This document shows positions 11,700-22,440 of a DNA stretch of 64,000 nucleotides, piece by piece. Numbering within the stretch: the stretch's first letter is position 1; each line of letters begins with the position of its first letter. Origin of the DNA: Nageia nagi (lineage: Eukaryota; Pinophyta); assembly GCA_050084985.1 (NCBI GenBank), contig JBITNC010000001.1, positions 161,324,001-161,388,000 on the forward strand, in the 5' to 3' direction. The translations under genes and the position numbers were made by a program. The notes beneath the pieces are model-generated. The model was not told the DNA's origin and did no database searches. It saw only the letters and a program-made list of their open reading frames with translations.

Positions 11700-12340
11700 T
11701 GAAAGTTAGATTTCATAATTAGTAGATCAAGGTGTGATGAGACCTATCACTTGCTATGGATCTGCTGTTATTTTAGTTCCCAATAAGGTTGATTATTGGA
11801 GAATGTGTATTGATTATTGAGCATTGAATAAAATTATTATTAAGAATCACTACATATTACCACACATAGATGATCTATTGGATAAATTATATAGGGAAAT
11901 TTATTTCTCTAAGTTATACTTGAGGGTTGGTTATCATCAAGTATGAATCAAGGAGAAGTAAATTTGGGAGCAAACATTCAAGATAAAATAATTCTTATTT
12001 GAATATATGTAATGCACTAAAAATTTTATGAGGGTAATGAATGATGCTCTCAGGCCATTTATTGATTCTTTTATTATTATAATTTATCTTGATGAAATTA
12101 TTATTCATACTCTATCATGGGAAGATCATTTAATGCATCCTAAGCAAGTACTTCAAAATCTACAAAAGGAGAAAATGCTCATGAAGATGAGTAAGTGTGA
12201 GTTTGGTAAGCAATCTTTAGTGCATAGCTTAGTTCATATTATCAGAGTTGGAAAACTTAAAATAGATCTTGAAAACGTTAAAGCTATTATAGAGTGGCCA
12301 AGTCTTGAAATGCAACTAAAAAATTGAGTTTTCTAGAGCT
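11700..12340 (+). pseudogene. Reverse transcriptase remnant of element B
   Basis: Blocks in order: VMRPITCYGSAVILVPNK, WRMCIDY, then LNKIIIKNHYILPHIDDLLD, FSKLYLRVGYHQ, FMRVMNDALRPF, IYLDEIIIH and KMSKCEFG with later LKIDLENVKAIIEWP. These are RT fingers, palm and thumb of a chromovirus-type Ty3/gypsy element. The palm motif at 12085-12096 reads YLDE instead of YLDD, so one catalytic Asp is replaced by Glu. A frame of 99 codons (12028-12327) is open; the upstream half has stops. Confidence 0.9.
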
Positions 12341-12479
12341 TGTTCAATACTTAAGAAAGTTTTTTTTTATTTATTCAATTTTGATTCACCTTTGCATGAT
12401 GATATAGGAAAGATTCAATTTTTTAAATGGGGGAAATAGAAATTTTTTTTCTTTTGATTCACTAAAGAAGAAAATAAAC

Positions 12480-12840
12480 AATCCACTTATTTTGGTACCT
12501 CCTAATCTATAGCTACAACCTTTTAAGATTGGAATTAATGGTAGTGAGTATACTATGAGAGTTATTTTAATGCAAGGAAGGAGATCAATTTCTTATCATT
12601 ACAAAAAGTTTAGCGAGGAAGTTCTAACTTATTTGGAATATGAAAAGGAATTATATGCATTAGCTCAAGTGATGAAAAAATTGAAGCATTATCTAATGGA
12701 TAAGAAAATAATAATTCATACTAATGGTCAATTGTAACAAGCAAGACACTTTAGGTGGATGGTATTTTTACAATAATTTCATCTCATAATTAAGTACAAA
12801 TATGGAAACACAAATAAATTTACATATATGTTATCTAAAC
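12480..12840 (+). pseudogene. RNase H domain remnant of element B
   Basis: The reading includes FKIGINGSEYTMRVILMQ, ISYHYKKFSEEVLTYLEYEK, ELYALAQVMKKLKHYLM and IIIHTNGQL, the order of the Ty3/gypsy RNase H (catalytic D positions, S-K-x-L/F-x-x-x-E-x-x-Y, the E-K-E-L-Y-A helix, and the H-T-D block read as HTN). This domain removes the RNA strand during cDNA synthesis. At least one stop and the D-to-N change are visible. Confidence 0.8.
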
Positions 12841-13059
12841 TACCTATCAAAGGAGTATCAACACTACCAACAACGTCAATATTAGGATGCAAAGGTATCC
12901 TAACATTAATTTTTATGATGGAAGTTTGTCCTTTCATTAATAAATCTTTTTAATAAGCATATTCCATGTATTATAATTTTGGATATGTTTATAAGAAGCT
13001 AAAGAAACCATCTAGATTGGATTATGGAGGTATGGATGATTTTAATCTTGTAGATAGAC

Positions 13060-13760
13060 TCTTATTAGAGAGACACATTCATCTAAAATTGCTTGGCATT
13101 TTAAGATAGGGAAGATAGTTTATAATTTGCAAAGGAATGTGTATTGTATAAAAATACAAGAACAAGTTGGAAAGTATATTTGAGGTTTGTGTTACTCTAT
13201 TAACCTAATTAATATGAAATTAGGTATGTCTATGCCACTTTAAGTTCCAAATTGACCTTGGGAGAGTATTTCTATGGATTTTGTAAGAGGTTTTCCTATG
13301 TCTAAGAGTGGACATGATTATTTATTTACAATTATGGATATATTTAGCAAGATATGTGTTTTAATTCTAATTAAGAAAATTGGTACTAGTTAAGATGTTC
13401 CATATATTTTCTTTTCTCATGTTTGGGTTCATTTTGGTTTTCCTACTTCCATTATTTTTGATGTAGATTCTATGTTTTTATGAAAATTTAAGACTTATTT
13501 GTGGGATAAGATGGACACAAGAATAAAAAGAAGTACTAATTTTCATATTCAAATGGATGGTTAAATAGAAGTGGTGAATAGAACAATAATTCATCTCTAG
13601 AGGAATATTATAACAAACATTCTAAGACTTGGGATGAACATCTTATTTATATCCAATATTCTTAAAATATTGTAATTCATACTTCCATTACTAAAACTCC
13701 ATTTGAGACTTATTTTGTATACCTACCAAAATCACCTTTTGATTATGTTTTGGGTAGTAA
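13060..13760 (+). pseudogene. Integrase remnant of element B
   Basis: The core reads WESISMDFVRGFPMSKSGHD, YLFTIMDIFSKICVLI, HVWVHFGFPTSIIFDVDS (the D-x-D/S-D-R-D block decayed), and WDKMDTRIKRSTNFHIQMDG, close to the same blocks in element E (39029-39643, minus). The N-terminal HHCC zinc part is barely recognisable at 13060-13200. Several stops and frame changes break it. The enzyme joins element cDNA to the chromosome. Confidence 0.85.
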
Positions 13761-13937
13761 AAGGATTAAGAAGTTTCAATTCTAAAAGAAGAAAAAAAGG
13801 CTAAATAATTCAGTAAAAAAGTTATGTAAATTCATTTGAAAGTTTAATAGTAACTCAAAGTAAGCCAATCCAAGTATACGTTGAGGCATGAAAAGCATAG
13901 ATTTGACCATAAATTCTAAGTGGGACATAGAGTTTGA

Positions 13938-14300
13938 TTGAATCTTATCAAGAAGAGGTTACAAGGACTAACCAAGAAGTTGAAACCTATAAGGTATGGA
14001 ACATTTGCCATTATAGGGAAAGTGAGTGAAAATACTTTTAAGTTGAATCTACCTACTTATATGAATATTTATTCAGTTGTGAATGTGGGTAACTTAAAAT
14101 TATTTGATCCTTCAATGTTGGCTAAAGAGGAAGAGGAAATAGGTAAAGTTTTACCTTTAATTGATGATTTATCTCCAACTACTATGAATGCACTTGGAGA
14201 GGATTGAATTTTCCAAAATAAGATTCATACAATAAGAAGGAGATAACAAAAAATTTGGTTGATTGGGTTGAAAGGACATAATCCTAACAAAGAAAAGTGG
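13938..14300 (+). pseudogene. Integrase C-terminal tail with chromodomain-like end, element B
   Basis: An 89-codon open run starts LIKKRLQGLTKKLKPIRYGT, continues FAIIGKVSENTFKLNLPTYM, then SVVNVGNLKLFDPSML; the RYGTF turn is the GPY/F module of Ty3/gypsy integrases. After a stop the reading goes on with KIHTIRRRQQKIWLIGLKGH and then NPNKEKW. The W-L-x-G-L-K-G...W spacing matches a divergent chromodomain core and parallels element E (38480-38580). Whether it binds chromatin is not known; the chromodomain call is inference from spacing. Confidence 0.65.
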
Positions 14301-14375
14301 TATGGTAAAAAGTGGGGTAATTAATTCCATATATTCTTCAAAAGTAAACTTTTGGGGACCAAAAATCTCATAATT

Positions 14376-14384
14376 GGAGAGATG
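14376..14384 (+). other. Polypurine tract of element B
   Basis: GGAGAGATG sits directly before TGATGTAC, the likely first bases of the 3' LTR. Element E has the same layout (AGGGAGGTA then TGAT). Confidence 0.55.
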
Positions 14385-16406
14385 TGATGTACAAATCAAA
14401 TTATAGGAGTGAAGATTATTTTGCCAAGTATCTTAATGCTTAGTTTTTGATATATTCCTTATTAACTTGGTTATATTTTAAGAAATATAGACTTATGTTA
14501 ATATTTCTAACAATATCAATGCTACCAATAGTGATAATTATTAGCTACATGCTTGATCTCTTAATAAGTTTGTTAAGGATCAAAATTTTTAGTGTTATAT
14601 GCATTAAAAGAGATTTATGAGATGTTCTAACATGAACAAGGATATGAATTGATCTTGTGACAATCCATTACTTGATCAGGAGTCCATGATATTTTTGTTA
14701 ACTGAACTTGTTAGTTAGTGTCAACATTGAGGGGATAGCGCAATTTTGAAATAATTTGTAATATTTTGAGTTATTTGGGTAGTTAGGAGAGTCATTGGTC
14801 TTCAAGAGGCATAAAATTCTTCTACATCATCTTCCTTTCCATATCTAGAGGGGGATGGCTAGTGTTATTATTATTTTTGTAAGTTTTATGGATCTTTCTA
14901 GAATCATTCTTATTTGGAAAGATACGAGATATCGACAGTGAGCTTAAGGAGTTTTGCAAACAAGAAAAAGATATGTATACCTATTTAGAGGTATTTATTT
15001 TTCCATATTCTTTGTCATTGTAATGCCCTCTTGATCTAAAACATAAATTAGATATGACATGCTCGACTAGTCCATTTTATATGAATTAGAGTAAAATTGT
15101 GTCTTTACTTTATGTATATGATTGCATTTGAATTAGTTATATAATATTTATATTATTTAATGATTATTTTGGCAATCATATATGTTCATTAAGTTGACAT
15201 AAAAGAAAAAATAAAGAAATTTGTATTTGATGATCTCTATAATAATATATATTATAGAGATTTATAGATTAAAATTTTAAGCACTTTAAGTAGTAGTCAA
15301 TTAGTATGAAGACATACTTAAATGTTTTAAGAAGTTATTCTTGGATTTACTTAGCCTCATCATCATATAATATAGTTTATTTCATAACCTAGGCTTTAAA
15401 ATATTGTTATGAAATAAAAAAATAACATTTTGCTAATGATATTGATAAATTAAAGATAAATAATTTAATGATTGATACGTATGATAATATTTGTTAGCCA
15501 ATGTTTGTAATAATATATATTAGTAGCTAATAAAGGGAGATTTGGTAGTAATGGGGAATTATTCAAAGGCATTATAAGAATTTATAATCTTCAGCTTTAT
15601 TGAAGGGACTAATTTGCTTTTAAGAAGCTACTATTCTATAAATAAGAATATGTCACAAACCTAAGTATTTTCCTTAAAAAATATTTTTAGATGAGTCATA
15701 AAAGGTGTAATTGTAATGCACTTTTTAATATTCTTATACAAAAAGGTTGTAGATAATTTGTTAATCTTTCAAAGGTAACATAGTTGGTAGAATTAATAAA
15801 GTAATAATAATTTTTTTAAGTACAAATTGAATCAATTTTATCAACATATTGAATTACCTTTTGTATTTGAAATTATACTAGTTCAACCTTTGATAATTAG
15901 TTGGTGGATTTTGGCATTTCCATGCATAAATTTACTAGAATGGAAAGAAAATAGTGCAATTGATATTACACCTTTAAGTGAAATTAAATTAAATTAAGTA
16001 CTAAAAATAATATCAAGTTATCTATAAGAAGCTAGTTTCCAATCCTTACAAGGTTACAAATTTAGTTGAAAATTGATGAGTTTTGTAATTAACTTGTAAC
16101 TAGGTATTACTAGCATCCCTTTTGATCCTCACACCATATATAATGCTTACGAAGTGATCAATATCAAGTAGAGAACTAATGTTCCAATTATGTAAGGATT
16201 TATTTTCCTTTCAATGATTCAAAGAAGAAACTATTTGTTCTTAACTAGAAGGGATTATACTTGTCACTTTTAACATCATCTTGGTTTGATTTAAATGAAG
16301 CATGCTCCATATGAGCTAGTATGATACTTTAAAACTTACTAGGTGGTACTATCCTATATAAAGAAAATGAATTCATAATCCACATTATAAAATTCAGGAT
16401 AACTTT
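14385..16406. other. Probable 3' LTR of element B and unassigned A+T-rich DNA
   Basis: The first several hundred bases after 14384 should be the 3' LTR of element B. Its outer end cannot be fixed because the 5' LTR is missing. A TATA-like TATAAATAAG occurs at 15637-15646. No coding domain was recognised on either strand. Confidence 0.4.
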
Positions 16407-17025
16407 AGATAAAAAATAATGCATAAGTGATAAAATCAAGCACTATTTTTCTACAATATATTATTAAAGCATATATAAAAAATATGTCAATAAAAAAGCA
16501 TGATAAATATGGTACCTTCATCAGATTTGCATCTACATTAAGTGATAAAGATTTTACAACAATCATAATGATATGTCATAAGAAAAGAACACAACCAACA
16601 AGCCAAGACCATGCCTTAGTGGCATGAAATATGCAAATCCATGAATAGAAATTGAAATACACAAGAGCTAGATGAAGGTATAGCAAATCTAAGATAAGTG
16701 ATGTTATGAAATACCTTTTTTTTTTTGGGACAAAGTGATATTGCATGTTCTAATCCTTCTCTCAAGATCCCTTACCTCTCCCCATTATGTTGCCTTTGAT
16801 ATTTTTTTATAGAAACATTTTTGATCTCGTTTGATTCTTGGGATCATTGCATATTATATTTTCTATGATGTCTTTCTTGATATTTGACACTCTTTACATC
16901 ATGTAATGGTCCATTACATTAATTACATTGCTTTGAGTATATTTTAACCCTTTTTACAATAAATATTCCTTGATGCTATAAAATGAATTATTTAATACAA
17001 GAAAATTCATTTTTAGGTATCTACA
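16407..17025 (-). repeat. LTR (3', partial) of element C
   Basis: On the minus strand it begins TGTAGATACCTAAAAATG directly after the polypurine tract. It aligns over about 610 bases with 34774-35385. The LTRs of element D begin similarly (TGTAGATGCC / TGTTGATACC), which suggests related families. It probably continues left of 16407, but nothing pairs with it there. Confidence 0.7.
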
Positions 17026-17041
17026 TTTTGCCCCTCTTTGG
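17026..17041 (-). other. Polypurine tract of element C
   Basis: The minus strand reads CCAAAGAGGGGCAAAA directly before TGTAGATACC. Element D has AAAGAGGGGAAAAA in the same position before its 3' LTR. Confidence 0.7.
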
Positions 17042-17614
17042 AGGTGTGATTGAAGAAATGAAATTACATATCCAAAGAAGAAGTGTAGATATTTTTTTTT
17101 TGAAATCTTTGAACTCATTATATAGCATTTTCATTTGGTGATGAGGGTCCTTTGTTTCCCATTTTTGACTTGGTTGACCTAGCAAAGCTTCTTGAGTGGT
17201 ACAACTAAGATATAATCTGAAAAACTACATCCTTTTCCCCCTTGTGATATTTTTATCATTTAAGAAATTCTTCTTCTTCATCTTTGGTACTAGAAAGTCT
17301 TATGGTCCCTCATCCAATATTCGAAATAGAAGATGCTATTTTCCCCCTTACATTGTTCAACCATGAATATGGTTTTTCCTTCATTTTTGATAGTCAAGAA
17401 TCTAATGCTCTTACATTCATGCCTTGATACATAATAGATCATGTGATTTCAATTTTAGGTCTATTGATATGCATGCTAGTAGCAGCATGAAGACAATGTT
17501 GTATATCATTGATTGCATGTACTATTCTTCATTTGGTTTCCTTCTTTTGATTTAAATACCTACAAAAATTGTTAGATATACCATGCATGAAAAAAATATT
17601 TCATATACATAGTA

Positions 17615-17960
17615 ATTTTCATCATCCATTGATGATGATTCAATGTTAAGCAATCTTACTAAGGCTACATCGTTAGTTTATCTTTTAAGTGGTTGAACTC
17701 TCACTAGCTATATTAATGGCTATCGATGGTCATACATTTTATGTCTATGGCCATGAGACATTATGCTTTGTATGGTTCAAATCTAAACCATATGGATACA
17801 TAGCAAGTTGCATCATCCATTGAGGATGAATCAATATCAACACCTTGCTCATGGCTATATCTTTGGTTTAACTTTTAAGTGAGTGAAATCTCACTAGCCA
17901 TATCAATGGCCATTGATGACCTAGCATTTATATGTCCATGGTCTGTAGACATTACACTAT
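17615..17960. repeat. Two-copy tandem repeat of about 195 bases
   Basis: Two units start at CATCATCCATTGATGATG (about 17619) and CATCATCCATTGAGGATG (about 17812). Each contains a run like CTCACTAGC(T/C)ATAT(T/C)AATGGC and ends near a GACATTA(T/C) motif. It lies between integrase and the polypurine tract of element C, a place where Tat-type elements often carry variable spacer. Confidence 0.65.
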
Positions 17961-18169
17961 GTTTTTATTTTTTTAATATTTTTTTATGTAGGTGGTGGCA
18001 TGTAAATAGTAAATACATGCTACTAATAGTGTTTTAACAATGAATGAAACTGTAGAAATGAAAACAAAAAGTAGAATACATATACCTTATGCAAAGTATT
18101 CATTATTTTGCAAGGTATAAAGCTATTTTATTATGTAAAAAAGTGTTTAAGGTGCATGGCATTAAAGTT

Positions 18170-19290
18170 TTTTAGTTCTTATTTGCCATCCATAGATGAT
18201 AACTTATAGGCTCTTAATCCTGTTGCCTCAACTACAACAAATGGGACCAATCAAATTGGTTAAAATTTCCCTTTTTTTCCATTATTTATAGCTTTCATAT
18301 TAATATTTTTTTTAATACTAAGTCACCCACTTGAAACTCTTTTGAATTTATCTTCTTACCAAATGCCCTTTTTAAATTTGCATGATATGCTTTTTGGTGT
18401 TTGAGTTCCGTAATTCTCTTCTCATCAAGTGATTCCAATTGGTGCAATCTAGCCTTCCTTTTTTCTTCATCTAATATTTCTCCTTGTAATAAAATTTGTA
18501 AGGATGGAAAATCCAACTCGAATGGTACTATAACCTCATCTCTATAGACTAATGAAAATGTTGTTGCCCTAGTTGCTATTCTAATACTTGTTCTATATAC
18601 AAAAAGTGCATAAGGTAATGTTCATGCCAATATGTTTTATATCTATCCCAAGTATTTGATAAAATTCTCTTTATTATTTTATTTGATGCTTCTTCTTGAC
18701 CATTCTTTTGGGGATAATCAATTGAGAAAAATGTTTGAGAAATATGAAACTTTTTATAAAATGCTTTTATATCTTTACCTTTGAAATTTTATCCATTATC
18801 TATGATCAATATTTGTGGTACCCCAAACCATGTGATGATGTTCTTAATTAAGAAAGCAATGATCTTTTCCTATGTGATTGACTTCATAAGAATGACCTCA
18901 ACCCACTTTGTGGTAAACTCTATAGCTGTAATAACGAATTTTTGACCCTCTCTTAAGTGTGGATTAATAAGCCTGATAAAATCTTATGCCCCATGTTGCA
19001 AATGGCCATGCTGAAATTATGGAATTGAGCTCTTGATATGGTTATTTCTCTAAATTGCATGCTTTTGACACTATAAATAAATCTTAAAATGATTTTTATA
19101 GTTCTCCTCCATTGTAGGCCAATAGTACCTAATTGGCATAAGCTTAGTATACAATGATTTTGCATAGAAGTATCCTCCACACAACCCATCATGTGCTTGT
19201 TCTAATGTTGTTAATGTTTCATGTTGTGTTAGACATCTCAACAAACGTCCATCAAATGACCTTCTATGTAACACCTCACCAATAATCATA
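18170..19290 (-). pseudogene. Integrase remnant of element C
   Basis: The minus strand reads an integrase N-terminal part (VLHRRSFDGRLLRCLTQHE, then EQAHDGLCGGYF and RYYWPTMEENY) at 19289-19071. The core follows with FVITAIEFTTKWVEVILMKS, IITWFGVPQILIIDNG and FFSIDYPQKNGQ. The C-terminal part at 18516-18295 reads LHQLESLDEKRI, ITELKHQKAYHANLKRAFGK and KEFQVGDLVLKKIL. The last block is typical of Tat/Athila-type integrases. Catalytic D (in TAIEFTTKWVE it is read as E) and stops show inactivity. Confidence 0.9.
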
Positions 19291-19419
19291 TATTTGATAC
19301 ATTTCCACTTTAGCCTAACTTTTTCATTTCTATCATAATATTATGGAATTATTTTAATTTTCAAATAAATATAAATATCAACATATCATTGTTCAGGATC
19401 ATCTTCTAGAGAAAGAAGG

Positions 19420-19916
19420 TATGTTTGTACTTCATCTATTTGATCAAGTAAGAAGGTGTACAAAGCTTTATGATTTTAAGAATAGTTTCTTCATATTCTA
19501 TCTCAATTGGTGTTAATGAAGTTGCACTCACCATTGCATCTACATACCTATTATTATTCTTAGGGATATTTTGAATATTGTACCTCTCAAACTCATTAAG
19601 TAACTAAAAAATTATTGTCTTATATAGCTTTAAATTCTCATCTTTAGTGTTATATATATCATTTACTTGATTTTCCAAAAGCTATAAATCACCATTATTT
19701 TCCAAATCTTTCCTTTTTAGAGATATAGCTACTTTTAATCCCAAAAATAGAACTTCATATTCTACCATGTTATTAGTGCATTAAAATTTGAGTTTATAAG
19801 CCATAGGAATTACTTCATTAGTAGGTGACACTAAAACAATATTTGCCCCTACTTTGTAAGAACATTTTGAACCATCAAAGTATAAGGTACAAGCTATAGG
19901 TTTATCCTCCATATAA
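19420..19916 (-). pseudogene. RNase H remnant of element C (dual/archaeal-type motif)
   Basis: The minus strand reads ACTLYFDGSKCSYKVGANIV, LVSPTNEVIPMAYKLKF, then CTNNMVEYEVLFLGLKVAIS and later NNNRYVDAMVSATS. LYFDGS...GAG-like turn...TNN-x-x-EY-x-x-L-x-x-G-L is the signature of the additional RNase H found in Tat-lineage gypsy elements. Its N-terminal end lies only a few bases from the insertion point of element H at 19922, and the RT lies on the far side at 34217. Confidence 0.88.
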
Positions 19917-19921
19917 CATAT
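19917..19921. repeat. Target-site duplication of element H, left copy (CATAT)
   Basis: CATAT directly precedes the TGTAATGACC start of the left LTR and is repeated at 34217-34221 after the right LTR. Confidence 0.9.
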
Positions 19922-20715
19922 TGTAATGACCCACTTGATAGCATTATATGACCTCAAGCACCATTGAAGATGTGAATGAAAATTTGATTGAACTATGGCT
20001 ATGTGATGATGAAATTTTAAATGGAAATACGTATTATTTGTGTCTAGTTAATGCTAGCTTCGAGATTTTTTTGATGTAGGTAATAGGTTACTTCGAGATG
20101 AAAAGAGCGATCAAAGATCCAAGAAACCAAAGGTGAATTGGTGATAGGAATGGAAGGTTAAGAGTGAGGAAATGATTGGAATTGATTCGCTGACAAACCC
20201 TAATGATCGTCATAGATCATATAGCTACATGATAGAATAATTAGTTTAGAATATTGATGAATGTATGTTTGTGGATGTGTGTATGGACTAATAATTTAAC
20301 TTCCAGAATGAGGTGGCCACCATAGGTAAAACATGTGATTAACTACCTGCTATGAATTTTCAAAATTTAAACTCAAAAAGGGAGGGAAAGAAATATTCTT
20401 CTAAATTTGAATTTTTACTTGCAATTGTTAGTAAAATAGAATGAAATTTAAAAAAAGATAGTTAGAAAGGATTAATGTCACTTTGGAATGTTACAAGGTA
20501 TTAATGATTTATGAAAATAATTGATTTAAGGCCCTACTTATTTTATTTCCTTATGTTAGGTATGGACAATAGTTGGCATTATTTTGTCAGTTAATAAAAA
20601 AGGTTTTAAAGTATTTAAAACCACTACAATCATCAACAAATTTAATAATACCTACCACAAAAATTATTAAAGGGATGAATGGACGTTCATTTGGACACAC
20701 TTGAACCTCCTTAGC

Positions 20716-20723
20716 TATAAATA
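20716..20723 (+). promoter_or_regulatory. TATA box candidate in 5' LTR of element H
   Basis: GCTATAAATAGGAGAGG has a canonical plant TATA box (TATAAATA), about 795 bases into the LTR. It is conserved in the other LTR at 29923-29930. Confidence 0.6.
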
Positions 20724-21189
20724 GGAGAGGTGGAACATTAGAAAAATCATCTTTTATCAGTTCATAATTATTATTCTCAACTTTGAGTTTAGAGTAACGT
20801 AAAGAAAAGAAGCCCTCACTCAAATTTAGGTGCTTTTCTTTTTTATTTTAAATATTATTTAGCTAAGAGAAAGTTTTCTTGATATTGCTAGGTGTGCTTT
20901 GAAGAAATGACTATTTATTAAAAGATTTGTGAATAAATATTAATGAAGGTAAATGTTAATATTAATATTATTGTTCATATAAAAGACATAAAATTGCTTT
21001 ATTTGAAAGTTGACATGTGAAGTTTGTATTTTTGTCTTGTTATAGGAGATCATGTACTTCATATTTGATAAAAAGTTCAATTTGAATACCTTTATTTATT
21101 TGGTATAACATAGAGCAATTTATTAAATGAAAAGACCTTTCTTTATTTGTGTGTAAAATTGAGAACATTTCAATCCATGTTCATCATTT

Positions 21190-22440
21190 GCATAACATAA
21201 CCATTCTTAAGCCTAGTGTGCTCTCCCACGTTTTGCGTACTCGGCTATCTAAGTACTCACAACCACAATATCTGATGACAAACCATTTTTAACTACTCTT
21301 GCTGTAGCACATGCTGGAAGAATGCTAGAAAAGATTTCAGAGTTTAGATTTACACCTGACTACTACATTTGCTTAAAAAGTCTCCTGCGTTATTATTTTT
21401 AGAAAAATCATTTTGTATTTATCCTGCTATCATTTCAGCTCATGAAACCATACTTGTATCAAGCATATTATCAAACGATTCCTAGACCTTGTGTATTGAG
21501 AATCCATTTTCAACTACTCTTTGATGGATCCATATACCTTCCTCTTGAACCCCCACAATGCCTCACGCTGGATAATGTTGGAAAAAGTTTAAGAGTTTAA
21601 ACTTACTCTTACAAATTGCATTTGCTGTGCCCTTTTCAAAGAAAAAATCATTTGTGCGTATCCTGCTAACATTACAGTCCATGAAAACTTTCTGCATTCT
21701 GTCAAACAATCCCCAGGCTTTGTAATTTTATTTTATCAAGCGCTCACAACCAGAACATTCGACGAGAAACAATTCCCATTTACTCTTTGTTGGATATCCA
21801 TCGAAGTTCCATGATGGCTTGCGCTGGTCGAATGCTAGTAAAGGTTTCAGAGTTTGGTTTTTCTCCTGCGCATTGTGCCCTTTTAAAACACCCATTGTGT
21901 GTGTATCTTGTTATCAATGTAATCCATGAAAACCTTGCTTGCATCATGCACATTATAAAATGATTTCCTCGTCCTTGTGTATTCCGCATATTTACATACA
22001 TGAATATTAGGCATTCATAATCACAATGTAAGATGAGTAACCATTTCAATTACTCCTTGATGGATCTCCATACCTTCTTCAATGATGTACGTTAGAAAAA
22101 TGTTAACAAAGGTTTTAGGGTCTTATTAACAAGTGTTGTGCAACACCCTTTTGATAATCCATTCTGTGCATGTCCTGTAATCATTATAGTCCTTGAAACT
22201 CTATCTACAACATACATATTCTTGCACATTTTGTATATACTGCTCTTAAGGTAGTAATGAACTCAACATTTGATCTGAAAACCATTTCAACAACTTTCTG
22301 ATGGATTTTCATACTTTTTTTCTTGAGCTCTCACACGATGATTCATGTTAGAAAATTGCTGAGAATTAACTTTACTTCCAATAGTACCGGGATTTGCAGG
22401 AATTCATCAAGAACTATAATATTTAGACAATGTTAGTTTT
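21190..22440 (+). repeat. Tandem repeat block, ~255-bp unit, five diverged copies, in 5' LTR of element H
   Basis: A motif of the type (G)TTTCAGAGTTT recurs at about 21333, 21587, 21843, 22111 and, decayed, 22358. Before it in most copies is CATTT(C/A)CAA(C/T)TACTC(C/T)TTGATGGATC, and after it a cccttttca/aaa...CCTG(C/T)(A/T)ATCAT segment. Spacings are 247 to 268 bases. The unit is less A+T-rich than its surroundings. Confidence 0.75.

Larger units (their letters stand above)
10346..14384 (+). mobile_element. Element B: decayed Ty3/gypsy retrotransposon, 5' truncated, same family as element E
   Basis: The plus strand carries gag, zinc knuckle, protease, RT, RNase H, integrase and a chromodomain-like tail in Ty3/gypsy order. 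The left end lies inside gag directly after the telomere-like array, so the 5' LTR, primer site and gag start are missing. The right end is a purine tract (GGAGAGATG, 14376-14384) followed by a TGAT start of the 3' LTR, the same arrangement as in element E. Protein motifs match E block by block, but LTR sequences do not align by eye. Many stops. Confidence 0.85.

Noticed and set aside
20587-20823. 78-codon minus-strand ORF with a near copy at 29794-30030, as a conserved gene.
   Set aside because: It is conserved only because both copies lie in the paired LTRs of element H. It overlaps the TATA box region and shows no family resemblance.
21190-22440. Tandem units in the giant LTR as tRNA- or SINE-derived repeats (because of phrases like GGTTTCAGAG).
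   Set aside because: No A-box and B-box pair with correct spacing and no cloverleaf could be drawn; spacing of ~255 bases without poly(A) or target duplications argues for simple tandem repeats.
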